Source: Myxococcales bacterium UBA1238 (GTDB taxonomy: Bacteria; Myxococcota_A; Bradymonadia; UBA7976; UBA1532). Taken from it: 27,853 bases of DNA. The position numbers and the translations under genes are program-made. Positions 7,245-14,383 of this stretch are shown in pieces. The DNA lies in contig DBWM01000044.1 in assembly GCA_002309015.1 (NCBI GenBank), positions 1-27,853 of the forward strand, in the 5' to 3' direction. The notes under the pieces were generated by a model. It had not been told where the DNA came from, searched no databases, and saw only the letters and a program-made list of their open reading frames with translations. Numbering within the stretch: position 1 is the stretch's first letter; the number at the start of each line of letters is the position of its first letter.

Positions 7245-8722
7245 GAGCCTCTGAAGATTTCGACCATGCGGCGGGCCAAATGAGCGGGAGAAAGGCGCGC
7301 GTCGTCGAGGCCGGCATCGGCGATCGCCTTGGGCATGCCGAAGATGGCGCAGGAATCGGCGCTTTGAATGAGGTTGTGGCTCCCCCGGTGATCGAGCATG
7401 CGCACGCCCTGGAGGCCGTCGTCGCCCACCCCCGTCATCACCACCGAAAGCACGCCGTTCAGCGGAATCTGCGCGATCGAGCAGAACAGGGCATCCACCG
7501 AGGGGTGACATTTCTGATCGTCGGGTGGCGGCACGATGCGCACGATCAGATCTTCGTTGTCGGCCGAGCGGAGCACCCGCATGTCGCGATCGCCGGGCGC
7601 GATGTAAATCTGATGCGGCAGCAAAATCTCACCGTCGCGCGCTTCCACCACCGAAAGCCCCGTCCGCCGCTGCAACAACGCCGCAAACGAAGGCGTAAAG
7701 GTCGCAGGCATATGCTGCGCGACCACCACCGGCACCGGAAGCGGACCCGGCAACGCCGAAAAGAGCTCCAAAAGCGCCTTGGGACCTCCCGTCGAGGCGC
7801 CGATGGCAATCAGAGGCGGGCGCTGGGCGAGGACAAAGCGGGGCGGGCGCGAAGGCTGCGACGAGAAGCTGCTGTTGTATTGCGAGATGAGCTGGGTGAG
7901 CTCGTTGTTGGGTGAGGGCGGACGCGAAGGCGCGGGCGGCACCGAAATGCGCGGAAAGCTGTGACCGCTGTCGAGCGCCTGGGGCGGTACCGTGATGCGC
8001 GGAAAACTGTGGGCGCTGTCGAGCGCCTGGGGCGGTACCGATGAAGCGGGCGAAGAATAGGTGGCCGGCGCAGCGCTCTGCAGTTCGCTCGGAGGCCTCG
8101 AAACCGCAGGCACATAAAAGAGTCCGCTGTTTTGCGGCGGCTGCGAGATCGCTCCACGGCTGGGCACGGGGGTGTGCATCGGCCGCAGTTCGCCCGGATA
8201 AAGCTTTTGCGGCTCGCGGGACATCGCCTTTTGCTTTTGAGTCTCGCGATTGTTCTTGCGCACCTTGCAGATTTCGATGAGCGGCCGGAAATCGTTCCGG
8301 ATTTTGGCGAGCGATCGGTTCAAATCGTCGCCCACGGGTTTGGGCACGAACGCCAGAGCCCCGCATTCGAGCGCGTTCATGGTCAGCTCCGCACTCCTCG
8401 TCGAAGTGGCGCTCACCATGATGACCTCAACATCGGGCCAACGACGGCGGATCTCCTTGAGCGTCTCCAGGCCTCCGAGCTCGGGCATCTCTACATCGAG
8501 CAACACCAGATCGCGCCGCAACGCGCCGAGCTGCGTTAAAGCCTCAAGCCCATTGCCCGCCAGCCCCGAAAGCTGCACGTCGGGCAACCCTTTTAAAGCC
8601 AGCGTCAGCAACCGCCGGTACACCGAGGAATCATCGACCACCAAAACCGAAATCGACGTTTGCTCGGGCGGAAGATAGGTCGTTTCGTTTGCCATAACGG
8701 AGTGAGTCTGCGGCCGCGCCAT
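7241..8722 (-). CDS. cheB: Chemotaxis response regulator protein-glutamate methylesterase CheB
   Basis: 493 aa from ATG 8722; an in-frame ATG at 8695 (MANETTYL) is an alternative, and neither has an obvious ribosome-binding site. Residues 24-145 are a receiver domain: VLVVDDSS with the acidic pocket at Asp30/31, phospho-acceptor Asp76 in LVLLDVEMPELGG, and a KP motif in FVPKPVG. The C-terminal CheB catalytic domain contains IGASTGGP (Ser310 nucleophile), AQHMPATFTPSF (His) and MTGVGDDGLQG (Asp). CheB removes methyl groups from chemoreceptor glutamates, or deamidates glutamines. The linker (about residues 150-300) is unusually long, rich in Pro, Ser and Gln, and carries a 16-residue duplication. 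No cheR, cheA, cheW or receptor gene is nearby, so the cognate pathway is not visible. It is followed by a coupled unknown gene. Confidence 0.95.
   Translation of the reverse strand: MARPQTHSVMANETTYLPPEQTSISVLVVDDSSVYRRLLTLALKGLPDVQLSGLAGNGLEALTQLGALRRDLVLLDVEMPELGGLETLKEIRRRWPDVEVIMVSATSTRSAELTMNALECGALAFVPKPVGDDLNRSLAKIRNDFRPLIEICKVRKNNRETQKQKAMSREPQKLYPGELRPMHTPVPSRGAISQPPQNSGLFYVPAVSRPPSELQSAAPATYSSPASSVPPQALDSAHSFPRITVPPQALDSGHSFPRISVPPAPSRPPSPNNELTQLISQYNSSFSSQPSRPPRFVLAQRPPLIAIGASTGGPKALLELFSALPGPLPVPVVVAQHMPATFTPSFAALLQRRTGLSVVEARDGEILLPHQIYIAPGDRDMRVLRSADNEDLIVRIVPPPDDQKCHPSVDALFCSIAQIPLNGVLSVVMTGVGDDGLQGVRMLDHRGSHNLIQSADSCAIFGMPKAIADAGLDDARLSPAHLARRMVEIFRGS
7937..8040 (-). repeat. 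48-bp in-frame duplication in the CheB linker
   Basis: The sequence encoding VPPQALDSxHSFPRI occurs twice in direct tandem, with Ala or Gly at the variable position. At DNA level the copies are nearly identical and share GAGCGCCTGGGGCGGTACCG. A third partial copy (the VPP start) follows. The unit is 48 bp, so copy-number change would alter linker length without breaking the frame. Confidence 0.8.
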
Positions 8723-8811
8723 CAAAGTTGCAAGGTGAGTTCAAAAAAAATCCGAAAAAACTGTCTGGTCAAACGATACAAACCTGGAGAACGGCGTCTC
8801 ATGATGTGTTT

Positions 8812-8826
8812 TGCAACTCAGTTGCA
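8812..8826. promoter_or_regulatory. 15-bp palindrome, candidate operator between cheB and the Rnf operon
   Basis: TGCAACT-C-AGTTGCA is a perfect dyad with 7-bp arms and a single central base. It ends 1 nt before a promoter-like TTGACC and lies about 60 nt before the first gene of the Rnf operon, in the divergent gap with cheB. A dimeric regulator bound here would contact the -35 region. The regulator is unknown; a metal- or redox-responsive protein would suit the Fe-S-rich operon, but that is an inference. Confidence 0.55.
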
Positions 8827-8827
8827 C

Positions 8828-8856
8828 TTGACCGCTCGCTCGCAATGAGGCATAAG
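8828..8856 (+). promoter_or_regulatory. Candidate promoter of the RseC-like/rnf operon
   Basis: TTGACC (8828-8833) and CATAAG (8851-8856) are spaced by exactly 17 nt, and the predicted start would lie about 25 nt before the ATG at 8886. Five of six -35 positions and four of six -10 positions match the E. coli consensus. The 15-bp palindrome immediately upstream abuts the -35 box. Confidence 0.55.
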
Positions 8857-8885
8857 GCGCCGATTTTTATAGGGACGGAGGCGCG

Positions 8886-9200
8886 ATGTCTGAAAGCTGC
8901 CCCCATGCTTGCGCAGGCTGCGCGGGTTGCTCGCAGGAAGGCCGTTGTGCCCATGCGGAGACCGATCCGACAGCCTTAAAAGGCGGCGCGCTCGTCTTCA
9001 AATCGATGATCGCCTTTTTGATCCCGCTCTTTTTTGCCCTGACGGGCGCATTCCTGGCCCAGCGCTTCTTTAACGACGAATTGTCCAAGCAAATCGCAGG
9101 CACCGTTGCCGCCTTCACCCTGGGCCTCGGCGCCTGCGCGCTCTGCGTCTGGATCCCCCGCCTCCTCCGCGCTCCCCAAAACGCCCAAAGCCTCAAATGA
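8886..9200 (+). CDS. RseC-like membrane protein at the head of the Rnf operon
   Basis: 104 aa. GGACGGAGG precedes the ATG by about 4 nt. The N-terminus carries five cysteines (Cys5, 9, 12, 15 and 21). The last three form C-x2-C-x5-C, which resembles the RseC/MucC pattern. Two transmembrane segments follow, residues about 38-60 (MIAFLIPLFFALTGAFLAQ) and about 70-92 (IAGTVAAFTLGLGACALCVW). In enterics RseC works with an Rnf homologue to reduce SoxR, and rseC-like genes often accompany rnf clusters. That supports the assignment, although the protein is short and lacks the longer N-terminal domain of E. coli RseC. Its TGA overlaps the rnfC ATG (ATGA), so translation is likely coupled. Confidence 0.65.
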   Translation: MSESCPHACAGCAGCSQEGRCAHAETDPTALKGGALVFKSMIAFLIPLFFALTGAFLAQRFFNDELSKQIAGTVAAFTLGLGACALCVWIPRLLRAPQNAQSLK

Positions 9201-10567
9201 TCGCCATCCCCTTTTTGAGCAAACGTCATCCGAGTTTTCAGGGCGGCGTGCATCCCGATCCCCAAAAGGAGCTCACCGAGCATAAGCCGATCGAGTTTTT
9301 GCCGGTGCCCCAGGAGCTCATCGTGCCCGTGCAGCAGCATTTGGGACGCCCGGGCAAAAACGTGCTCAACCACAACAAAACGCCGCTCATCGCAGGCGAG
9401 CTGATCGCCGAGCCCCAGGGGGTGGTCTCCGCCGCCATCCATACGCCCGTCAGCGGCTCGAGCGGCCTCTGCTCCCACGTCACGCTACCCAACGGGATCC
9501 ATGTGGAAGCCGTAGCCGTGCAGTCGAACGCCGAAAACCTGCAGGGCCGCGCGCTCTTCGACGAACTTTTGGGCGGCGAATGGCCCAAATCCGACTTTGA
9601 ACGCTTCGTGCGCCGGGAAGAAATCCCCGAACTGGTGCGAAAGGCCGGGATCGTCGGTCAGGGCGGCGCCACCTTCCCCACCGCCGTCAAGCTCACGCCG
9701 AATCCCCAGAAGCCCTGCGATCTTCTGCTGTTAAACGGCGCCGAATGCGAACCCTATTTAACCGCCGATCACCGCCTGATGATCGAGGCGCCCGACGCGA
9801 TCGTCTGCGGAGCCCTCATCGCCGCGCTCTCAGCCGGCTGCAAAAGGATCGTGCTCGGCATTGAAGACAACAAACCCGAAGCCCTCCATTCGATGCAGCG
9901 CGCCTGCAGCGGAACGCCCATCGAGATCGTCCAGGTGCGCGCCAAATATCCCCAGGGTGGCGAAAAACATTTGATACGCGTGATCTTCCATCGCGTGGTG
10001 CCCACCTGCGCCCTGCCCCTCGACGTGGGGGTCGTGGTGCTGAATGTGGCGACCGCTGCCATGGTGGCCGCTGCCGTGATCCGCAAAAAACCGCTCACCC
10101 ACCGCGTGATGACCGTCTCCGGCCACGGCGTGGTCACCCCCAAGAACGTCTTTGCGCCCGTTGGCGTCTCGCACCGCAGGCTCATCGATTTTTGCGGCGG
10201 CCTCACCCCCGATGCCGCGCGCGTGATCTCGGGCGGTCCCATGATGGGCTTTGCGGTGGGCGATCTGGATTCTCCCGTCACCAAGGGCACTTCGGGCATC
10301 ACCGTACTGACGAAAAGCGATCTCCTGCACCAAAGGCAGACCGCCTGCATCCGCTGCGGACGCTGCATCGAGGTCTGTCCGCTCCATTTAATGCCGCAAA
10401 AGATCGGCCTCGCCGCCCGAAACCGCGCCTGGGATCTCGCCCAAAGCTTTCAGGCTCAGGCCTGTATCGAATGCGGTTGCTGCGCCTACAGTTGCCCCGC
10501 AGCCCTGCCGCTCGTGCAACTCATCCGCCTTGCCAAAGCCGCCCTGCGCGCGCGCTCAACAAAATGA
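9197..10567 (+). CDS. rnfC: Ion-translocating oxidoreductase complex subunit RnfC
   Basis: 456 aa. RnfC is the peripheral NADH/FMN-binding subunit of the Rnf complex, which couples ferredoxin:NAD+ electron transfer to ion pumping. The N-terminus has the RnfC-type biotinyl/lipoyl-like region (GGVHPDPQKELTE through HTPVSGSSG). The Gly-rich flavin/NADH-fold motif GQGGATFPTAVKL lies near residue 155. Two [4Fe-4S] motifs follow: CIRCGRCIEVCP from residue 384 and CIECGCCAYSCP from residue 423. The usual long Ala/Lys-rich C-terminal extension of proteobacterial RsxC is absent, as in short clostridial-type RnfC. The start overlaps the preceding gene and the stop overlaps rnfD, each by ATGA. Confidence 0.97.
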   Translation: MIAIPFLSKRHPSFQGGVHPDPQKELTEHKPIEFLPVPQELIVPVQQHLGRPGKNVLNHNKTPLIAGELIAEPQGVVSAAIHTPVSGSSGLCSHVTLPNGIHVEAVAVQSNAENLQGRALFDELLGGEWPKSDFERFVRREEIPELVRKAGIVGQGGATFPTAVKLTPNPQKPCDLLLLNGAECEPYLTADHRLMIEAPDAIVCGALIAALSAGCKRIVLGIEDNKPEALHSMQRACSGTPIEIVQVRAKYPQGGEKHLIRVIFHRVVPTCALPLDVGVVVLNVATAAMVAAAVIRKKPLTHRVMTVSGHGVVTPKNVFAPVGVSHRRLIDFCGGLTPDAARVISGGPMMGFAVGDLDSPVTKGTSGITVLTKSDLLHQRQTACIRCGRCIEVCPLHLMPQKIGLAARNRAWDLAQSFQAQACIECGCCAYSCPAALPLVQLIRLAKAALRARSTK

Positions 10568-11619
10568 CCCAACAAACGCCCTCAGAGCCGCTGCTTCAAG
10601 TGGCGCCCAGTCCCCATCTTCACGCCTCGCATCTCTCCACGCAGCGGGTGATGCTCGACGTTTTGATCGCGCTCATCCCGGTCTGCGCCGTCTCCTGCTG
10701 GGTATTCAGATGGTACGCCCTAAAACAGCTTGTATTATGCGAACTTACGGCACTTTTAACCGAAACCCTCTGTGCGGCCCTGAGGCGTCGAAAGTCGCCC
10801 GTCTGGGATCTCTCGGCCTCGGTGACGGCAGTGCTGCTCGCGCTCTCGCTGCCCTGGAATGCGCCCGCCTACATCGCGATCATCGCAACGGTGGTCGCCA
10901 TCGGCCTCGGAAAAGCCGCCTTTGGGGGACTCGGATTCAACTTATTCAATCCCGCCATGGTGGGTCGCGCGTTTGTGATGCTGAGCTTTGCCCGGGAGAT
11001 GGGTGCGAGCGGTTACGTGGCGCAGGTTCCGGGACTGGACGTGATCTCGCAGGCGACGCCGCTCACCGCAGCCAAGCAATATGTAGCCGCCCTCGCGTCT
11101 GGAGCGACCGTAGCCGACAGCGTGCAGACCGCCTTTCAAAACATCCCGCCCCTTTCGGATCTCTTTTTGGGCATTGCCAACGGATCCCTCGGTGAAACCA
11201 GCGTAGGCGCCATCTGCCTGGGGGGCCTCTACCTTTGCATCCGCAAAACCATCGCCCGGGAGATCCCCGTCTGCATGCTCCTGACCGCCGCCGCAATGCT
11301 CGGGCTCATGCAGCTGCTCGGCTTTACAGACGACGGCTTTGGCGCGCTGCACCATCTGGGATCGGGGGCGCTCTTTTTAGGCGCCTTTTTTATCGCCACC
11401 GATCCGGTCACATCGCCTCTGACCCGCCGTGGACGCTGCATTTTTGCCGCAGGCCTCGGCGCATTGATCTGCCTTTTTCGCGCGCTTTCCAGTTACCCTG
11501 AAGGCGTGATGTTTGCCGTGCTGTTCATGAACGCGATGGTGCCCCTGATCAACCGCTACACCATCCGAAAGCCCATCGGCGGCCCCGTTCCGGGATCCGC
11601 TGCTTCACCCAAAGCCTAA
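10564..11619 (+). CDS. rnfD: Ion-translocating oxidoreductase complex subunit RnfD
   Basis: 351 aa; the ATG at 10564 overlaps the rnfC stop (ATGA). The frame is open further upstream, but only as a shadow of rnfC. RnfD is an integral membrane flavoprotein. The sequence shows many hydrophobic helices (for example VMLDVLIALIPVCAVSCW, ASVTAVLLALSLPWNAPAYI) and the conserved FNLFNPAMVGRAFVMLSF. The FMN-attachment-type motif is DVISQATPL with Thr165 as the likely residue carrying FMN through a phosphoester; the usual small residue before the Ala is Gln here. The C-terminal half has FIATDPVTSPLT and PEGVMFAVLFMNAMVPLINRYT, typical of RnfD/NqrB. The protein sits in the cytoplasmic membrane. Confidence 0.96.
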   Translation: MTQQTPSEPLLQVAPSPHLHASHLSTQRVMLDVLIALIPVCAVSCWVFRWYALKQLVLCELTALLTETLCAALRRRKSPVWDLSASVTAVLLALSLPWNAPAYIAIIATVVAIGLGKAAFGGLGFNLFNPAMVGRAFVMLSFAREMGASGYVAQVPGLDVISQATPLTAAKQYVAALASGATVADSVQTAFQNIPPLSDLFLGIANGSLGETSVGAICLGGLYLCIRKTIAREIPVCMLLTAAAMLGLMQLLGFTDDGFGALHHLGSGALFLGAFFIATDPVTSPLTRRGRCIFAAGLGALICLFRALSSYPEGVMFAVLFMNAMVPLINRYTIRKPIGGPVPGSAASPKA

Positions 11620-11620
11620 C

Positions 11621-12196
11621 ATGCAAGCTCACCCTTTAAAGCAAGCGTCGCTCGTGATCGTGCTCGCAACCGTCTTTGCGCTGATTCTGGCCGCAGTGCA
11701 GCTTGGCCTGAGGGATCGCATCGCGCAAAACAAGCAGGCTCAGACGTTATCGCAGATTCCCCTGCTTTTGCCGGGCGCGGATTTAAAAAAGACGGTCACC
11801 CTCAAGGCTGCGCTCGAACAGAAAACCATCGCGATCTATCAGGCCTTCGACGCAAACGATCGCCTGCTGGGATATGTGGTGCCGGCGCAGGGAGCGGGCT
11901 TTAACGATCAGATCGAGCTCCTCATCGCCTACGATCCCTCATTGCAGCGACTTCGGGGGATCTCCGTGATCAGCCAGAAAGAGACGCCGGGCCTCGGCGA
12001 CAACATGACAAAGCCCGCCTTTACGAAGTCGTTTGCAGGCAAGAAGCCGGGGCAGATTCACGCTGTGCAGCCTGGATTTGCGGCCTCTGAGACCGAGATC
12101 GATGCCTTAAGCGGCGCCACCGTCTCAAGCCAGTCTGTCTGCAACATCGTCAACCGCGTCACCCAGGGCTTACGCCTTCAAGGAGGCCAACCGTGA
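11621..12196 (+). CDS. rnfG: Ion-translocating oxidoreductase complex subunit RnfG
   Basis: 191 aa, starting one base after the rnfD stop. There is one N-terminal membrane helix (residues about 9-29), then a periplasmic FMN-binding domain. The covalent flavin motif is DALSGATVSSQSV, with Thr167 as the predicted FMN-bearing residue; it is normally attached by ApbE, which is not in this window. The conserved GYVVPAQGAGFNDQIELLI and QKETPGLGDN segments are typical of RnfG/NqrC. It carries electrons on the outer face of the membrane between RnfD and the membrane Fe-S cluster. The stop overlaps the start region of rnfE. Confidence 0.96.
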   Translation: MQAHPLKQASLVIVLATVFALILAAVQLGLRDRIAQNKQAQTLSQIPLLLPGADLKKTVTLKAALEQKTIAIYQAFDANDRLLGYVVPAQGAGFNDQIELLIAYDPSLQRLRGISVISQKETPGLGDNMTKPAFTKSFAGKKPGQIHAVQPGFAASETEIDALSGATVSSQSVCNIVNRVTQGLRLQGGQP

Positions 12197-12804
12197 TGCA
12201 AGAGCCCACCGCAGGCGAGCGCTTTTTAAACGGCCTGCTGCCCGAGAATCCCACTTACCGACAGATGCTGGGGCTTTGCGCCACCCTCGCGGTGACCAAC
12301 GGGGTCAAACCCGCCTTCACCATGGCCTGCTCCACCGGCTTCGTTCTGATTTGCGCCAACGCGATGATCTCGCTCATGCGAAAGCACCTGCAGCCGCATC
12401 TGCGCATTCTGATCTTCACCCTCACCATCGCCACCTTCGTCACGGTGGTGGATCGCCTGCTGCAAGCCTTTTTTTACCCCATGTCGCAGCAGCTTGGGCC
12501 TTACGTGCCCCTGATCATCGTCAACTGCATCATCATTTCGCGCTGTGAAGTCTGCGCTTCCAAACAATCGCTCCCCATCGCGATCGCCGACGCCGTTGGG
12601 CAGACCCTGGGCTTTTTGATCGGGCTCGTATCGCTCGCGAGCCTCCGGGAACTGCTCGGCAACGGGACCTGGTGCGAGTTCGAGATCCTGCCGCAAAGCT
12701 GGCCCAGATGGCGCATCCTCATGTTACCGCCTGGAGCCTTCATCACCTTTGGGCTCACCCTTGGGTTCATCGAGTGGTTCGTACACCGAAAGCAGAGGGC
12801 CTGA
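12196..12804 (+). CDS. rnfE: Ion-translocating oxidoreductase complex subunit RnfE
   Basis: 202 aa from ATG 12196, which overlaps the rnfG stop (TGATG). An in-frame GTG at 12193 is a possible alternative, and AGGAGG lies upstream at acceptable spacing for both. The protein is integral, with about six helices, and is homologous to RnfA. Cys28 (LGLCATLAVTNGVKPA) and Cys111 (LIIVNCIIISRCEVCASK) are the positions expected to hold the intramembrane Fe-S cluster shared with RnfA. The C-terminus LGFIEWFVHRKQRA matches the family. The stop overlaps the rnfA start (TGATG). Confidence 0.95.
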   Translation: MQEPTAGERFLNGLLPENPTYRQMLGLCATLAVTNGVKPAFTMACSTGFVLICANAMISLMRKHLQPHLRILIFTLTIATFVTVVDRLLQAFFYPMSQQLGPYVPLIIVNCIIISRCEVCASKQSLPIAIADAVGQTLGFLIGLVSLASLRELLGNGTWCEFEILPQSWPRWRILMLPPGAFITFGLTLGFIEWFVHRKQRA

Positions 12805-13484
12805 TGCAAACGCTGATCGATCTCTTGCTGCTCGCCCTCACGACGGGGCTCTGCAACAACTTTGTTTTGCACTATTTTGTGGGTATTTGCCCCTTTTTGG
12901 GCGTATCGCGGCGCATCGATCTGGCCTTCGGCATGGGGATGGCGGTCACCTTCGTGATGGCGGTGGCGGGGCTTTTGTCGTGGAGCCTGACGTATTTCGT
13001 GCTCCGTCCAGGTGCCCCGCTGCCCGACGCGATCTGGCATCTCGCAGGCGGGGAAGGTAGCCTCGATCTGAGCATCTTAAGCTACCTCGTCTACATTTTT
13101 GTCATCGCATCGTCCGTGCAGTTCGTCGAGATGTACGTGCGCAAGTTTAACCCGGCGCTCTACAAGTCTTTTGGCGTCTTTTTGCCCCTCATCACCACCA
13201 ATTGCGCGATCCTGTTCGCCTGCCTCGAAATCCTGAAGCATCTGCAGACGCCCGACGCATTGTGGGGGCTCCATGAAGCGCTGGTGTATGCGGTCTCTGG
13301 CGGATTGGGATTCACCTTTGCGATCATGATCATGGCGGGGCTGCGCGAGGAGCTCGATTTGTGCGATGTGCCGAGGCCCCTTAAGGGACCGGGGATCGCG
13401 CTCTGCGTGGCGGGGATCATGGCGATGGCGTTTATGGGCTTTACGGGCGTCGACCAAAGTTTGAGCGCGCTGCTTTCTCACTGA
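12804..13484 (+). CDS. rnfA: Ion-translocating oxidoreductase complex subunit RnfA
   Basis: 226 aa from ATG 12804, overlapping the rnfE stop. The frame continues upstream only as a shadow of rnfE. It is an integral membrane subunit with about six helices. It shows the family hallmark NNFVLHYFVGICPFLGVS with Cys29, and LPLITTNCAILFACLEI with Cys134, the two cysteines that pair with those of RnfE. It is about 30 residues longer than typical RnfA (about 190 aa), with an enlarged loop around residues 68-90 (RPGAPLPDAIWHLAGGEGS). The C-terminus AGIMAMAFMGFTGVD matches the family. Confidence 0.95.
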   Translation: MQTLIDLLLLALTTGLCNNFVLHYFVGICPFLGVSRRIDLAFGMGMAVTFVMAVAGLLSWSLTYFVLRPGAPLPDAIWHLAGGEGSLDLSILSYLVYIFVIASSVQFVEMYVRKFNPALYKSFGVFLPLITTNCAILFACLEILKHLQTPDALWGLHEALVYAVSGGLGFTFAIMIMAGLREELDLCDVPRPLKGPGIALCVAGIMAMAFMGFTGVDQSLSALLSH

Positions 13485-13494
13485 GGGCTCAGGC

Positions 13495-14343
13495 ATGGAA
13501 ATCGGGATCACCGCATTGGTAGCGGTCGTCTTACTTGCAGGACTCGCGGTCGCGATGGGCTGGATTCTGGGCTGGGCCAATCAGGCCTTTGCCGTCAGAC
13601 AGGATCCCCGGATCGAAGCCTTGCGGAATGCGCTCCCCGGCGCCAACTGCGGAGGCTGCGGCTATGTAGGCTGCCAGGAATACGCGGAGGCGCTCGCTTC
13701 GGGACAGGCTGAAATCGGGCTCTGCGGACCGGGAGGAGATTCGGCCAAACGGGAGATTGCGGGGATCCTCGGCGTGGAGCTCAAAGTGGACGACGGGATC
13801 ACCTGGCGCGCGGTCACGTTCTGCCACGCCAAAAAGAGTGAGCGCTTAAAACAGATTCCCTACAGCGGCGAAATGAGCTGTGCGGGGGCCCATCAGCTTT
13901 CGGGGGTGCAGAGCTGCGTCTACGGATGTCTGGGATTTGGCGACTGCGCCCAGGTCTGCCCTGTGGACGCCATCACCATCGAAGACGGCATCGCGACCAT
14001 CGACGAGGACTGCATCGCCTGCGGCGCCTGCGTGAAGGCCTGTCCACGTCATGTGATCCTGCTCGTGCCGTTCAAGACCCCCACGATGCTCGTCAATCTC
14101 TGCAACAACCGCGATTTTGGGCGCGAGGTGGTGGCCGCATGCAAGGTGGGCTGCATGGGCTGCAAGGCCTGCACGAGGGTCGGGCCCCTCATCGAAATGG
14201 AGGGCAATCTCGCCATCGTACCTTTTGCCAAATACGAGGCGGGCATCGATCCGGAGCCTTACCTCAAAGCCTGCAAGCGCCACAGTCTGCGATTGATCTC
14301 TATCAAGCCCAAATGCCCCGTCAAAGACCTGAATTCTGAATAG
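13495..14343 (+). CDS. rnfB: Ion-translocating oxidoreductase complex subunit RnfB, with degenerate C-terminal ferredoxin domain
   Basis: 282 aa. RnfB is the ferredoxin-accepting subunit. It has an N-terminal membrane helix (residues 5-28), then the RnfB-type cluster motif NCGGCGYVGC with Cys52, 55, 60 and 77. Two complete [4Fe-4S] motifs follow: Cys141/145/151/155 region (CVYGCLGFGDCAQVCPVDAI) and Cys173/176/179/183 (CIACGACVKACP). The extended clostridial/Bacteroidetes-type C-terminus is present. However, its first cluster reads GCMGCKACTRVGP, with Gly230 where the fourth Cys is expected. The last cluster region (residues 246-268) keeps only Cys260. Nothing suggests a frameshift, because the sequence around it aligns well. 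The gene lies 10 nt after rnfA. Confidence 0.93.
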   Translation: MEIGITALVAVVLLAGLAVAMGWILGWANQAFAVRQDPRIEALRNALPGANCGGCGYVGCQEYAEALASGQAEIGLCGPGGDSAKREIAGILGVELKVDDGITWRAVTFCHAKKSERLKQIPYSGEMSCAGAHQLSGVQSCVYGCLGFGDCAQVCPVDAITIEDGIATIDEDCIACGACVKACPRHVILLVPFKTPTMLVNLCNNRDFGREVVAACKVGCMGCKACTRVGPLIEMEGNLAIVPFAKYEAGIDPEPYLKACKRHSLRLISIKPKCPVKDLNSE

Positions 14344-14383
14344 AATCTTGCCCATTGCCCGCCTGAAAGCGCATAAAGCCTGC

